64,000 nucleotides of DNA from Pseudomonas silvicola (GTDB lineage Bacteria; Pseudomonadota; Gammaproteobacteria; Pseudomonadales; Pseudomonadaceae): contig NZ_CP093280.1 in assembly GCF_026651855.1 (NCBI RefSeq), forward strand, positions 1,218,001-1,282,000, written 5' to 3'. Shown piece by piece: positions 36,223-45,519 of this stretch. Below the pieces are notes generated by a model that worked only from the letters and a program-made list of their open reading frames with translations, was not told the DNA's origin and searched no databases. Within the stretch, counting starts at the first letter, position 1. Every line of letters starts with the position of its first letter. The translations under genes were made by a program, and so were the position numbers.

Positions 36223-36690
36223 GTGACCGATAGAGAGCTTTTAGAAAATTCCAGGCTGCGAATTCTGTTGATAGAACCCCATGCCTTCCAATTGTTCGAC
36301 ACCCAGACCCTGCTCTACGACCTGGGTTGCCATTACCTGACCCCGGCCATGAGCCAGGACGAAGTGACCCGCGTGTTGCGCGAGCGCCAGGTACCGTTCG
36401 ACGTGGCTATTTGCAGCGTGGGCACCTTCGGCATGAGCGACCTGGACCTGGCCGAGCTGGTCTATGCCGAAAACAAGGTCAAACATCTGATTCTGCTGTC
36501 CGATGGCCAGGTACCGGCACCGGCCTTGCTGGCCTGTCAGGTACAGCACCCAGCCCAACCCTTGCTGGGTATCATGCAGAAGCCCCTGCGGGCCAACACC
36601 TTGCTGGCGCTGTTTCGCCGAGTGCTGGGCGAGGGGCTCGGTTGCGCGGCCCGCACCCTGCAGGCCGCAGGCGCTTCATGCCCGGCTTGA
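36223..36690 (+). CDS. Degenerate receiver-domain protein
   Basis: The 155-residue product (GTG start at 36223 with GGGG upstream) is a single receiver-like fold. Its strands are LRILLIEPH, FDVAICSV, KHLILLSD and LLGIMQKPL. The acidic pair at the end of strand 1 is replaced by Glu-Pro, and the phospho-accepting Asp after strand 3 is Ser (CSVGTFG). The Lys-Pro and the Ser of strand 4 remain, so phosphorylation is unlikely. It has no output domain. The 3' end overlaps flgN by 15 bases tail-to-tail. It may have been part of a RocR/EAL-type regulator or may act by protein contact. Confidence 0.55.
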   Translation: MTDRELLENSRLRILLIEPHAFQLFDTQTLLYDLGCHYLTPAMSQDEVTRVLRERQVPFDVAICSVGTFGMSDLDLAELVYAENKVKHLILLSDGQVPAPALLACQVQHPAQPLLGIMQKPLRANTLLALFRRVLGEGLGCAARTLQAAGASCPA

Positions 36691-37164
36691 ATGGCCGGCG
36701 TGGCGGCCGTCCGGCCCATAGAGGGTACGGCCGCTGGCTTCATTCAGGTAATTGAGGATGCGCTGGTTCTGCTGCTGGCGCACACGCAGTGAATCGCCGT
36801 TGAGCTGGTTGAGGCGCTGGGCCCGGGCCGCCAGGTCCTGAAGGCGGGTCCAGGCCGGCAGGCAACCCTGATCCTTGGCCAGTTGCATGGCGCCTTGCTG
36901 GGTGGGTGCATGGCCCAGCGAGCGCTGTGCGCGGCGTCGGGTGGTCTCCAGTTGCTCCAGGGCTTCCAGAATGGACTGCTTGGCGATGCTCAGCTCGGTC
37001 AGCCGCTCGCCGTCTATCCGCGGGCCGGCCAAGGCCAGGCGCTCCTGGTCCAGCAATGTCAGCAAGCGCTGGGCCGCTACCTGCTGGCGTTGCAGATGGC
37101 GCGCCAGGCCTCTGGCAATCTCATGTCCGGCCGGTGGCCGAGCGTCACTCAGTGGCTTGCCCAT
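36676..37164 (-). CDS. flgN: Flagellar export chaperone FlgN
   Basis: The 162-residue all-helical protein (coiled-coil, rich in Gln, Leu and Arg) has the FlgN-type pattern (LLTLLDQERLAL, AKQSILEALEQLE). It would chaperone the hook-junction proteins FlgK and FlgL and so belongs to the export step. It follows flgM with a 20-base overlap, the same order as enterics. Similarity is weak, as is usual for FlgN; position and helical profile are the main evidence. Confidence 0.8.
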   Translation of the reverse strand: MGKPLSDARPPAGHEIARGLARHLQRQQVAAQRLLTLLDQERLALAGPRIDGERLTELSIAKQSILEALEQLETTRRRAQRSLGHAPTQQGAMQLAKDQGCLPAWTRLQDLAARAQRLNQLNGDSLRVRQQQNQRILNYLNEASGRTLYGPDGRHAGHSSRA

Positions 37165-37435
37165 TCATTTCCATCACACTTTCAGCCATGCCGTCGAAGA
37201 TCCGTGACGAGTCCACCTGCAAGGTGCCGTCGCTGATCGCCTGGCGAATCTCGTTCACCCGATTCATGTCGATATCGGCGGTGGACGCGTTGGCGCCTTG
37301 CAGGCTGTCATTGAGTTCCAGCGCGTTGCTCGCCGCCGGGTCCGTGTCGCTGGCCTCACTTTTCTGCAGCCGGTTGTTGGCCGTCAGGTCGGTATTGGGC
37401 AGTGTGTTGCTGAGCGCTGTGCTGATTATTTTCAC
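37145..37435 (-). CDS. flgM: Anti-sigma28 factor FlgM
   Basis: The 96-residue protein has a disordered, Ser/Asn/Asp-rich N-terminal half and a conserved C-terminal sigma28-binding helix region (VNEIRQAISDGTLQVDSSRI). FlgM holds FliA inactive until the hook is finished and FlgM is exported. A sigma28 promoter lies 32 bp upstream, giving the class 3 feedback expression known in Salmonella. It overlaps flgN. Confidence 0.88.
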   Translation of the reverse strand: MKIISTALSNTLPNTDLTANNRLQKSEASDTDPAASNALELNDSLQGANASTADIDMNRVNEIRQAISDGTLQVDSSRIFDGMAESVMEMNGQATE

Positions 37436-37466
37436 GGTCGAATTTTCATAGTGTCCCTTTTGCCCA

Positions 37467-37493
37467 CTATCGGCATTGGGTGGGTGAACTTGA
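37467..37493 (-). promoter_or_regulatory. Sigma28 (FliA) promoter of flgMN
   Basis: Read on the minus strand: TCAAGTTC, 11 bases, GCCGATAG. This fits the consensus TAAAGTTT-N11-GCCGATAA with exact spacing and lies 32 bp before the flgM ATG. Confidence 0.8.
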
Positions 37494-37522
37494 ACGCCTG
37501 TATTTCAAATTTATGGCGCTTC

Positions 37523-38221
37523 TCAATCGCGCACCATCAGTTGATCCGGCCCGGTCACGGTTGCGCGCAGAACCCTGCCGCGGTCGGGCACCACCCGCAC
37601 CTCGTCACCCAGGTAGCCGTTGTCCAGGGCCTTGCCCTGGCGGCTCAGGACAAAACCGGCGCCGCGAAACTGCATGGCCACCTGGTGGTTCTGTTCCACC
37701 AGCCAGGTCTTGCGCAGGGCGCTGGCAAGCAACGGCGCGCCGGCCTTGAGCGCATGGGTGGCGCGCAGGCCCACCACCTCGCGGGTGGTCAGCGCGGCAT
37801 TGGCCGGCAAACGGTCCAGGGGCCCGGCCCGCAGCACCAGCATGCTTGCTTCCACCACCTGGTTGGCGGCGAGGTTCTGCTGGCTGACCACGTAGGTACC
37901 CATGACTGAAACCTTGGCCTGCACGTAATGCAGTGCCTGGCCACAGCGCACGCCCACCAGCACGCGACCGTAGCTGCGCTGCTCGGGGTGGACCAGAAAC
38001 GGCCTGGGGTCGTCGCAGGCCGTGGTGCTGGCTGGCAACTCGACCTGCGGGTGATGGCTGTGGGCGGGCAGGGCAGCGACCAGCAGGTCGCGAATGCGCG
38101 CCTGTTCAAGGCTGTTCACGGCGTCGGCCCGGGCGCCGGCAGGTAGCCACAACAGCGTGCCCAGGCACGCGCCGACAGTGGCGAGCCGGGCGCGCGCGGC
38201 AAGGGTGATGCGTGTGTTCAT
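37523..38221 (-). CDS. flgA: Flagellar P-ring assembly chaperone FlgA
   Basis: The 232-residue periplasmic protein has a signal peptide (MNTRITLAARARLATVGACL onward, cleaved near AGARADA). The SAF-type C-terminal domain runs from about 108 to 225 (YVVSQQNLAANQVVEASMLV, GAGFVLSRQGKALDNGYLGD). It helps FlgI form the P-ring. It is divergent from flgB and precedes flgMN on the same strand, the enteric arrangement. Confidence 0.9.
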   Translation of the reverse strand: MNTRITLAARARLATVGACLGTLLWLPAGARADAVNSLEQARIRDLLVAALPAHSHHPQVELPASTTACDDPRPFLVHPEQRSYGRVLVGVRCGQALHYVQAKVSVMGTYVVSQQNLAANQVVEASMLVLRAGPLDRLPANAALTTREVVGLRATHALKAGAPLLASALRKTWLVEQNHQVAMQFRGAGFVLSRQGKALDNGYLGDEVRVVPDRGRVLRATVTGPDQLMVRD

Positions 38222-38383
38222 GCGGCGAATTCGTCGTGGGGTCGTGCAGGTGATTCTAGAGCGCCGCGCCGTGATGCAAGGTCGGAAGTGCTCGATAAAT
38301 GCGTGTCTGTTTCGGCCTTTGGCTTGGCCACCTTGCGACTACTCTGCGCGCCTCACCCCCATTCCGAGTCGGAGGCCGCCAGC

Positions 38384-38797
38384 ATGATCGACAAGCTCGA
38401 CAACGAGCTCAGCTTCCAGCAGAACGCACTGAGCCTGCGCGCCGAGCGCCAGCAGGTGTTGGCCAACAACATCGCCAACGCCGACACGCCGGGCTACCGC
38501 GCCCGCGATTTCGATTTTTCCAACGAGCTGGCCAGCGCCCTTGGCCAGGGCATGCCCAAAGCCAGCGGCATGAGCCTGGCGACCACGTGCGACCGGCATC
38601 TGGCGGCGAACTTCAGCGGCAACTCGCTGCACGAAATGCTCTATCGCGTACCCGACCAGCCCAGCCTGGACGGCAACACCGTGGACATGGACCGCGAACG
38701 CGCGCAGTTCAGTGACAACTCGGTGCGTTACGAGGCCAGCCTCACGTTTCTGAACAGCAGGCTGCAGGCGCTCAAGACCGCCATGCAGTCCGAATAG
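38384..38797 (+). CDS. flgB: Flagellar basal-body rod protein FlgB
   Basis: The 137-residue rod protein has the N-terminal rod signature [28 protein letters not shown] and the C-terminal helix [19 protein letters not shown]. It is the proximal rod subunit attached to FliE/MS-ring. GGAGG precedes the ATG at 38384. It leads the flgBCDEFGHIJ operon and is divergent from flgA. Confidence 0.95.
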   Translation: MIDKLDNELSFQQNALSLRAERQQVLANNIANADTPGYRARDFDFSNELASALGQGMPKASGMSLATTCDRHLAANFSGNSLHEMLYRVPDQPSLDGNTVDMDRERAQFSDNSVRYEASLTFLNSRLQALKTAMQSE

Positions 38798-38810
38798 AGC
38801 AGGTACCCCA

Positions 38811-39209
38811 ATGTCGATGTTCAGCATCTTCGATATCGCCGGTTCCGCGCTGAGTGCCCAGTCCCAGCGCATGAACGTGACCGCCAGCAACCTGGCCAAC
38901 GCCGACAGCGTCAGCGGCCCTGACGGCCAGCCGTACCGCGCTCGCCAGGCCGTGTTCGAGGCCCAGGCCGCGGGGCTTGGTGGTGTGCGCGTCAGCCAGG
39001 TGGTGGAAGACCAGTCCGACTTTCGCAAGGAATACCGCCCCGGCGACCCCATGGCCGACGCCGACGGCTACGTGAGCATGCCCAACGTCGAGCCTGTGGG
39101 CGAGATGGTCAACATGATTTCCGCTTCGCGCTCCTACCAGGCCAACGTCGAGGTCATGAGCACGAGCAAGCAACTGATGCTTAAGACCCTGACTCTGGGA
39201 GAGTCCTGA
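38811..39209 (+). CDS. flgC: Flagellar basal-body rod protein FlgC
   Basis: The 132-residue proximal rod protein has the N-terminal helix [22 protein letters not shown] and the C-terminal [22 protein letters not shown] pattern. The residues fit the family along the whole length. It is 13 bp after flgB and 3 bp before flgD. Confidence 0.96.
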   Translation: MSMFSIFDIAGSALSAQSQRMNVTASNLANADSVSGPDGQPYRARQAVFEAQAAGLGGVRVSQVVEDQSDFRKEYRPGDPMADADGYVSMPNVEPVGEMVNMISASRSYQANVEVMSTSKQLMLKTLTLGES

Positions 39210-39212
39210 TCC

Positions 39213-39893
39213 ATGACCAACACCATCAGCAGCTCAGTGCTGTCGAGCATGAACACCAGCACGACCACTACCAGTACCTCGACGGCCACCACGGCGGATG
39301 ACCTGCAAAGCCAGTTTCTCACCCTGCTGGTGACCGAACTGCAGAACCAGGACCCGTCCGAGCCCATGGACAACACCGAAATGGTTTCGCAGTTGGCGCA
39401 GATCAACATGATCAGCGGCATCACCGACCTGGGTGACACGCTGGACAGCATCTCCGGGCAGATCGATACCAGCCAGGCTCTGCAAGCCTCGGCCCTGGTG
39501 GGCAAGGGCGTGCTGGTGGACGGCGACGCGATCACCGTCTCCGGCGGCAGCGCCAGCACCTACGGCGTGAACCTGGACGGTGATGCCGACACGGTCACGG
39601 CCACCATCACCGACAGCAGTGGCAACGTAGTGCGCACCATCGACGTGGGTGCGCTGGACGAAGGCGTGCATTCGCTGAGCTGGGACGGCCTGGCGGACGA
39701 CGGCACCACCGTGCCGGACGGCGATTACACGGTGAGCATCAGCGCCACCGACGACGGCACGGCGGTGACCGCCACCGCGCTCAATTACGCACTGGTATCG
39801 GGTGTCAGTACCGACGATTCCAGCGCCGTGGTGCTGGAGCTGGGCGCCAATACCGACAGCGCCAGCCTCAGCGACATTCGCCTGCTGCTGTAG
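39213..39893 (+). CDS. flgD: Flagellar hook-cap protein FlgD
   Basis: The 226-residue scaffold caps the growing hook. The conserved N-terminal export region reads FLTLLVTELQNQDPSEPMDNTEMVSQLAQ. The Tudor/FnIII-like core follows, with GALDEGVHSLSWDGLADDGTTVPDG. It has one lysine and many Asp/Ser/Thr, in common with the other axial proteins here. A stop-to-start gap of 84 bases leads to flgE. Confidence 0.94.
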   Translation: MTNTISSSVLSSMNTSTTTTSTSTATTADDLQSQFLTLLVTELQNQDPSEPMDNTEMVSQLAQINMISGITDLGDTLDSISGQIDTSQALQASALVGKGVLVDGDAITVSGGSASTYGVNLDGDADTVTATITDSSGNVVRTIDVGALDEGVHSLSWDGLADDGTTVPDGDYTVSISATDDGTAVTATALNYALVSGVSTDDSSAVVLELGANTDSASLSDIRLLL

Positions 39894-39977
39894 CGCCTTA
39901 CCCCTGACCTTTCACAAAAACGTGACCTTCGCGGCGTTTGCGGCTGCCCGGTCCTTATCGGCATCAAGGAGCGACAC

Positions 39978-41147
39978 ATGGGCTTTTCCCAAGCACTCAG
40001 TGGTTTGAGCGCAGCATCGACTGACCTCAACGTCATCAGCAACAACATCTCCAACTCCGAAACCGTGGGCTTCAAGAGCTCCACCACAGAGTTCGCCGAC
40101 GTCTATGCCGACGCTGAAGTAGGCCTGGGTACATCGGTATCGGGAGTGGTGCAGAACTTCGAGTCCGGCAGCCTGACGACCACCGACAATGACCTGGACC
40201 TGGCCATCAGTGGCGATGGGTTTTTCGTCTTCAACGACGGCACTACCACCACCTACTCGCGCAACGGCCAACTGACCCTGAGCTCCGACGGTTACCTGGA
40301 AAACGCCTCGGGGGCCAAGCTGGTGGGCGCCAATGGCGTGATCCAGATCCCCTCCACCGGCCTGCAGGCCAGCGCCACCACCGAGGTGGACGCAACCCTG
40401 AACCTGGACTCCAGCTCCGACGCCATCACCAGCACCTTCGATGCCACCGACGCGACCAGCTATTCGTACTCCACCAGCGCCACGGTTTACGACTCGCTGG
40501 GCAACAGCCACAGCATGACGCTGTACTTCGCCAAGAGCGATGACACCAACACCTGGAACGTCTACACCGCCATCGACGGCAACACCGTCACCGATGACGA
40601 CGGCAACGCCCTGAGCCAGGAAGTCGCCTTCGACACCAGCGGTCTGCTGACCAGCGGCGCCACCGCCACCTACACCTATGACCCGGACAACGGCGCCGCC
40701 GAGATGAGCATCGAGCTCGACCTGACCGGTACCACGCAGTTCGGCAACGACTTCGAGCTGTCCAGCAGCTCCCAGGATGGTTACACCTCCGGCAGCCTGA
40801 CCGGTTTCACCATCGACTCCAGTGGCAACGTGGTAGCCAGCTACTCCAACGACCAGACCCAGGTGATCGACCAGATCGTGCTGGCGACCTTCAACAACGA
40901 GCAAGGCCTCAAGGCCGTGGGCGACAACAGCTGGACCGCCACGACCGAGTCAGGCGTGGCCCTTTTGGGGACGGCCGGCACCGGCCAACTGGGCTCGATC
41001 GAGAGCGGCGTGACCGAGGACTCCAACGTCGACCTGACCACGGAACTGGTCAACCTGATCATTGCCCAGCGCAACTTCCAGGCCAACTCGCAATCGGTCA
41101 AGACCCAGAGCGAAGTCCTCCAGCAAGCGGTCAGCCTCGGGTCGTAA
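39978..41147 (+). CDS. flgE: Flagellar hook protein FlgE
   Basis: The 389-residue hook protein has the N-terminal helix FSQALSGLSAASTDLNVISN with the GFKSS motif, the middle FlgE domains and the C-terminal helix VDLTTELVNLIIAQRNFQAN. It forms the flexible hook. It is acidic, with five Lys and two Arg. AAGGAG precedes the ATG at 39978. It lies 2 bp before flgF. Confidence 0.96.
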   Translation: MGFSQALSGLSAASTDLNVISNNISNSETVGFKSSTTEFADVYADAEVGLGTSVSGVVQNFESGSLTTTDNDLDLAISGDGFFVFNDGTTTTYSRNGQLTLSSDGYLENASGAKLVGANGVIQIPSTGLQASATTEVDATLNLDSSSDAITSTFDATDATSYSYSTSATVYDSLGNSHSMTLYFAKSDDTNTWNVYTAIDGNTVTDDDGNALSQEVAFDTSGLLTSGATATYTYDPDNGAAEMSIELDLTGTTQFGNDFELSSSSQDGYTSGSLTGFTIDSSGNVVASYSNDQTQVIDQIVLATFNNEQGLKAVGDNSWTATTESGVALLGTAGTGQLGSIESGVTEDSNVDLTTELVNLIIAQRNFQANSQSVKTQSEVLQQAVSLGS

Positions 41148-41149
41148 TC

Positions 41150-41905
41150 ATGGATCGCATGCTCTACACCGCCATGAGCGGCGCTACCCAGTCCCTGGAC
41201 CAGCAAGCCGTGGTGGCCAACAACCTGGCCAACGTGGTGACCCCGGGTTTTCGTTCGCAACTGGCGCAGATGCAGGCCGTACCGGTAGCGGGCGAAGGCC
41301 TGCCGACCCGCGTGGCGGTATCCGCCACCGGTATCGGCGTGGACTGGAGCCAGGGCCCGGTGACTCGTACCGACCGCAACCTGGACGTGGCCCTGGACGT
41401 CAACGGCCTGCTGGCCGTGCAGACCAGCGACGGCAGCGAGGCCTACACCCGTCGTGGTGACCTGCAGGTGGACGGCATCGGCAACGTGATGCTGGGTGGC
41501 CGCCCGGTGATCGGCGATGGCGGGCCTGTCAGCGTGCCGCCGGGCAGCGAAGTCAGCATCGGCACCGACGGCACCCTCACCGTGCGCGAGCAAGGTGGCG
41601 ATGCCAAGGGCCTGGCCCAGGTGGGCCGGCTGAAGATGGTCTCGGCGCCGCCGGGCACCGTCGAGGCTGGCACCGATGGCCTGTTCCGCGCCCCGCCAGG
41701 GCCCGACGGCACACGGCAGCCGCTGCCCGCCGACGACACCATGCGCCTGAGCCCCGGCAACCTGGAGGGCAGCAACATCAGCCCCACCAGCGCCATGGTC
41801 GCGATGATCGACAACTCCCGGCGTTACGAGATGCAGATGAAGGTCATCAGCGACGCCGACGACAACGCCAAGAGCGCCAACAGCCTGCTGTCCCTGCAGG
41901 GCTGA
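41150..41905 (+). CDS. flgF: Flagellar distal rod protein FlgF
   Basis: The 251-residue rod protein starts MDRMLYTAMSGATQSLDQQA with VANNLANVVTPGFRSQLAQM, and ends in SRRYEMQMKVISDADDNAKSAN-type helices. It is part of the distal rod. It follows flgE by 2 bp. Confidence 0.95.
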   Translation: MDRMLYTAMSGATQSLDQQAVVANNLANVVTPGFRSQLAQMQAVPVAGEGLPTRVAVSATGIGVDWSQGPVTRTDRNLDVALDVNGLLAVQTSDGSEAYTRRGDLQVDGIGNVMLGGRPVIGDGGPVSVPPGSEVSIGTDGTLTVREQGGDAKGLAQVGRLKMVSAPPGTVEAGTDGLFRAPPGPDGTRQPLPADDTMRLSPGNLEGSNISPTSAMVAMIDNSRRYEMQMKVISDADDNAKSANSLLSLQG

Positions 41906-41936
41906 AACACCGGTTGAATTGAACGAGGAATGATCG

Positions 41937-42719
41937 ATGATCCGATCACTGTGGACGGCGAAAACCGGCCTGGAAGCCCAGCAGGCGCAAATGGACGTCA
42001 TCGCCAACAACCTGGCCAACGTCAGCACCAACGGCTTCAAGAAGTCGCGTGCGGTGTTCGAAGACCTGCTGTACCAGAACATGCGCCAGCCCGGCGCCCA
42101 GAGCACCAGCCAGACCAAGCTGCCGTCGGGGCTGCAGGTAGGTACTGGTGTTCGCCAGGTGGCCACCGAGCGCCTGCACACCCAGGGCAACCTGACCGAG
42201 ACCGACAACTCCAAGGACCTGGCCATCAACGGCAATGGTTTCTTCGAAGTGGACATGCCCGACGGCACCACCGCCTATACCCGTGATGGCAGCTTCCAGC
42301 TAGACGCCAACGGCCAGATGGTGACGTCCAACGGTTACACCCTGACTGGCGGTATCACCATTCCCAGCACGGCCACTTCGGTGTCGGTGAGCACCGACGG
42401 CATCGTCTCGGTGGTGAACTCCGGTTCTTCTACCTCCACCCAGGTGGGGCAGTTGAACGTGGCACTGTTCATCAACCCCGCCGGCCTGGAAAGCATCGGT
42501 CAGAACCTGTACCTGGAGACCGACGCGTCGGGCGCGCCTACGGAAAGCACGCCGGGGCTGAACGGCGCTGGCACCTTGTCCGAAGGCTATGTGGAAACCT
42601 CCAACGTCAATGTGGTGGAGGAGATGGTCAGCATGATCCAGGTGCAGCGCGCGTACGAGATCAACAGCAAAGCGGTGGATGCCTCCAACGAAATGCTGCA
42701 GCGCCTGACGCAGCTATGA
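41937..42719 (+). CDS. flgG: Flagellar distal rod protein FlgG
   Basis: The 260-residue distal rod protein starts [20 protein letters not shown] and has the FlgG-typical [16 protein letters not shown] and the C-terminal [20 protein letters not shown]. It is the main distal rod subunit, and its polymer runs through the P and L rings. It ends four bases into the longest possible flgH frame. Confidence 0.97.
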   Translation: MIRSLWTAKTGLEAQQAQMDVIANNLANVSTNGFKKSRAVFEDLLYQNMRQPGAQSTSQTKLPSGLQVGTGVRQVATERLHTQGNLTETDNSKDLAINGNGFFEVDMPDGTTAYTRDGSFQLDANGQMVTSNGYTLTGGITIPSTATSVSVSTDGIVSVVNSGSSTSTQVGQLNVALFINPAGLESIGQNLYLETDASGAPTESTPGLNGAGTLSEGYVETSNVNVVEEMVSMIQVQRAYEINSKAVDASNEMLQRLTQL

Positions 42720-42727
42720 GGTGCGGC

Positions 42728-43384
42728 ATGAACAAGCTGGCGTTGTGCATCGTCGTCGGCCTGCTGGCCGGCTGCGATGTGTTGCCGCGCAAACCGGTGG
42801 TGCAGGACGAAAGCATGGTGGTGCCGCCACTGCCAGCGCGCCAGGCCGATGGCGCCATTTACCAGGTGCGGCGTGGCCTGCAGCCGCTGTTCGAGGACCG
42901 TCGGCCGCGCATGGTCGGGGATACCTTGACCATCACCCTGAATGAACAGGTCAGCGCCAGCAAGAATTCGGCCTCCAACGCCGGGCGTAGTGGCTCGGTC
43001 GGCCTGAGCATGAAGGCCACCTCCAGCCGAGCCTCCCAGGAAGGCAGCTATGGCCTCGACGCCTCGGTGGACAACGACTTCACCGGCAGCGGCGGTTCCC
43101 AGGCCACCAACTCGTTCACCGGCACCATTGCCGTGGCGGTGATGCAGGTCATGCCCAATGGCAACCTGCGGGTACGCGGCGAAAAACAGATCGCCATCAA
43201 CCAGGGCACTGAGTTCATCCGGTTTTCCGGCGTGGTCAACCCGCGCACCATCACCGGTGAAAACACCGTCGCGTCCACCCAGGTATCGGACGCGCGAATC
43301 GAATACGTCGGTGACGGCTACATCAACGAAGCGCAGCGCATGGGCTGGCTGCATCGCTTCTTCCTGAACATCTCTCCGCTATGA
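42728..43384 (+). CDS. flgH: Flagellar L-ring lipoprotein FlgH
   Basis: The 218-residue outer-membrane lipoprotein has a type II signal peptide ([19 protein letters not shown], lipobox LLAGC). The FlgH body contains [18 protein letters not shown] and the C-terminal [20 protein letters not shown] prefer the ATG at 42728, with GAGGTG before it, to the in-frame ATG at 42716 that overlaps the flgG stop. The stop overlaps a possible earlier flgI start. Confidence 0.95.
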   Translation: MNKLALCIVVGLLAGCDVLPRKPVVQDESMVVPPLPARQADGAIYQVRRGLQPLFEDRRPRMVGDTLTITLNEQVSASKNSASNAGRSGSVGLSMKATSSRASQEGSYGLDASVDNDFTGSGGSQATNSFTGTIAVAVMQVMPNGNLRVRGEKQIAINQGTEFIRFSGVVNPRTITGENTVASTQVSDARIEYVGDGYINEAQRMGWLHRFFLNISPL

Positions 43385-43395
43385 GGGCTGCTGCC

Positions 43396-44505
43396 ATGGC
43401 TGACCTGATTCGCTCCCTTCTAGGTGGCCTGCTGTTGCTGGCCATCGCTGGCCCGGCGTGGGCCGAGCAGATTCGCGATATCGCTGAATTCGCCGGCGTG
43501 CGCCCCAACAGCCTGGTGGGCTACGGGCTGGTCGTGGGCCTGGACGGCAGTGGCGACCAGACCACCCAAAGCCCCTTCACCGAGCAGAGCCTGACCAACA
43601 TGTTGTCGCAGCTGGGCCTGACCCTGCCCGATGGCGCCAACATGCAGATGAAGAATATCGCTGCCGTCATGCTCACGGCCACGCTGCCGCCTTTCGCCCG
43701 GCCGGGCCAGCAGATCGACGTGGTGGTGTCGTCCATCGGCAACGCCCGTAGCCTGCGCGGCGGCACTTTGCTGATGACACCACTCAAAGGCGCCGACGGT
43801 GACGTCTACGCCATGGCCCAGGGCAACTTGCTGGTGGGCGGCGCGGGCGCGGCGGCCAATGGCAGCAGCGTCACCGTCAACCAGCTGGCCGGCGGGCGCA
43901 TCCCGCGCGGCGCGGTGGTCGAGCGCGAGGTGCCGCTGCACTTGGGCGGCAATGACGGGATGCTGAGCCTGTACCTGAACCAGGCCGATTTTGCCACCAC
44001 CGAGCGAGTAGTGTTTGCCATCAACTCCGAATTCCGCCGCACCGTGGCGTCGGCGGTCAATGGCGGCGTGATTCAGTTGCAGGGGCCGATGTCGCCCAAC
44101 GAGCGGGTCAATTTCATGGCCCGGGTCGAGGGCATTTCGGTGCTGCCTGCCGAGGCCCGGCCCAAGGTCATCATCGACTCGCGCACAGGTTCGGTGGTGC
44201 TCAACAGCGCCGTGAAGCTGGGGCGCGCGGCCGTGGCCCATGGCAACTTGTCGGTGATCATCGACACCACTAACCAGGTCAGCCAGCCGGGCGCCTTGAG
44301 CCAAGGGCAGACCGCCGGCACCGCCAATAGCAACATCTCGATCCAGGAGCAGGGCGGCCTGCTGCACTTCATGGAAGGCAGCACCAACCTGATGGATGTG
44401 GTCAAGGGCCTCAACGCCCTGGGCGCTACGCCCCAGGACCTGATGGTGATACTGCAGGCGCTCAAGGCTGCCGGTTCCCTGCGCGCCGAGCTGGAGATCA
44501 TCTGA
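43396..44505 (+). CDS. flgI: Flagellar P-ring protein FlgI
   Basis: The 369-residue periplasmic protein has a signal peptide (LLGGLLLLAIAGPAWA) followed by IRDIAEFAGVRPNSLVGYGL and the conserved GGTLLMTPLKGADG. It forms the P-ring in peptidoglycan with FlgA's help. The ATG at 43396 has GAGG upstream; the in-frame ATG at 43381 overlaps the flgH stop. It shares one base with the flgJ start (TGATG). Confidence 0.96.
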   Translation: MADLIRSLLGGLLLLAIAGPAWAEQIRDIAEFAGVRPNSLVGYGLVVGLDGSGDQTTQSPFTEQSLTNMLSQLGLTLPDGANMQMKNIAAVMLTATLPPFARPGQQIDVVVSSIGNARSLRGGTLLMTPLKGADGDVYAMAQGNLLVGGAGAAANGSSVTVNQLAGGRIPRGAVVEREVPLHLGGNDGMLSLYLNQADFATTERVVFAINSEFRRTVASAVNGGVIQLQGPMSPNERVNFMARVEGISVLPAEARPKVIIDSRTGSVVLNSAVKLGRAAVAHGNLSVIIDTTNQVSQPGALSQGQTAGTANSNISIQEQGGLLHFMEGSTNLMDVVKGLNALGATPQDLMVILQALKAAGSLRAELEII

Positions 44506-45392
44506 TGAGCCTGGCCAGTAGCACCGACGGCTTCGCCCTGGACATGCAGGGCCTGGCCAACCTGCGCCGCACGGCCCAGAACGACCGGGCCGCCGGGGCC
44601 AAGGAGGCCAGCAAGCAATTCGAGGCGATGTTCTTGCAGATGATGCTCAAGAGCATGCGCGCCGCCATCCCCAAGTCCGACCTGGACAAGGACTCGCAGA
44701 CCAGCCTGTACACCGAAATGCTCGATGAGCAGTGGTCACAGCACCTGGCCGGCAAAGGCCTGGGCCTGGCTGAACAGTTGGAGCGGCAGTTGGGGGGCGA
44801 TACCGGGCAGCGAGTCAGTGCGCCGTCGGGGATGGTTGCCAACGTGCAGCAGACATTCGCCGCCTGGCAGCGCCGTGCCGTGGGCGAGGCGAGTGCGCGG
44901 GCAGCCCATGTGGAGGATTTCGTCCAGCGCCTGGCCGGGCCAGCCCAGCAAGCGTCGCGCAGCAGCGGCGTGCCCGCCGAATTGATCGTGGCCCAGGCAG
45001 CGCTGGAAACCGATTGGGGGCGGCGCAAGATCACCACCGCCGGCGGCGAGGACAGCCACAACCTGTTCGGCATCAAGGCGGGTGGACGCTGGCGCGGGGC
45101 AAGTACCGAAGTCATGACCACGGAGTTTCAGGACGGCGAAATGCGCAAGCAGCTGCAGAGCTTCCGCGCCTACTCCAGCGATGAAGCTGCCTTGGCCGAC
45201 TACACCCAGTTGATCGGCAGCAACGCCAACTACGCCGGCGTGCTATCGGCCCGCGACCCCTTGCAGGCGGCGCATGCCTTGCAGAAGGGCGGTTATGCCA
45301 CCGACCCCGACTACGCCAGCAAGCTGATCGCCGTGATGGCTACCATCGGCCCGCTGCGCCCACCCCTGCAAACCGCCCGCCTGGAACCTTGA
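44505..45392 (+). CDS. flgJ: Flagellar muramidase/rod-capping protein FlgJ
   Basis: The 295-residue bifunctional protein has an N-terminal rod-binding half (ASKQFEAMFLQMMLKSMRAA) and a C-terminal glucosaminidase domain (about residues 150-290). Its catalytic Glu lies in VAQAALETDWGRRKI, and HNLFGIKAGGRW follows. It opens peptidoglycan for the rod. The two-domain form is that of gamma/beta-proteobacteria. It overlaps flgI by one base and ends the operon. Confidence 0.96.
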   Translation: MSLASSTDGFALDMQGLANLRRTAQNDRAAGAKEASKQFEAMFLQMMLKSMRAAIPKSDLDKDSQTSLYTEMLDEQWSQHLAGKGLGLAEQLERQLGGDTGQRVSAPSGMVANVQQTFAAWQRRAVGEASARAAHVEDFVQRLAGPAQQASRSSGVPAELIVAQAALETDWGRRKITTAGGEDSHNLFGIKAGGRWRGASTEVMTTEFQDGEMRKQLQSFRAYSSDEAALADYTQLIGSNANYAGVLSARDPLQAAHALQKGGYATDPDYASKLIAVMATIGPLRPPLQTARLEP

Positions 45393-45464
45393 GCCCGGCT
45401 TGAATGCGCCCGCTCCCACGGGGGCCACGGCAACGTTCCGGGCACAAAAAAACCGCCTGATTTT

Positions 45465-45491
45465 TCAAGTTTTCAGGCAATCGGCCGATAA
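45465..45491 (+). promoter_or_regulatory. Sigma28 (FliA) promoter of flgKL
   Basis: TCAAGTTT (45465-45472), 11 bases, GCCGATAA (45484-45491). It is a near-exact enteric FliA promoter, 28 bases before the flgK ATG. An inverted repeat GCCTGA/TCAGGC surrounds the -35 box and could form a hairpin in read-through RNA from flgJ. Confidence 0.88.
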
Positions 45492-45519
45492 CACGTGGCA
45501 CGTCGTGTAGGAATTATTT

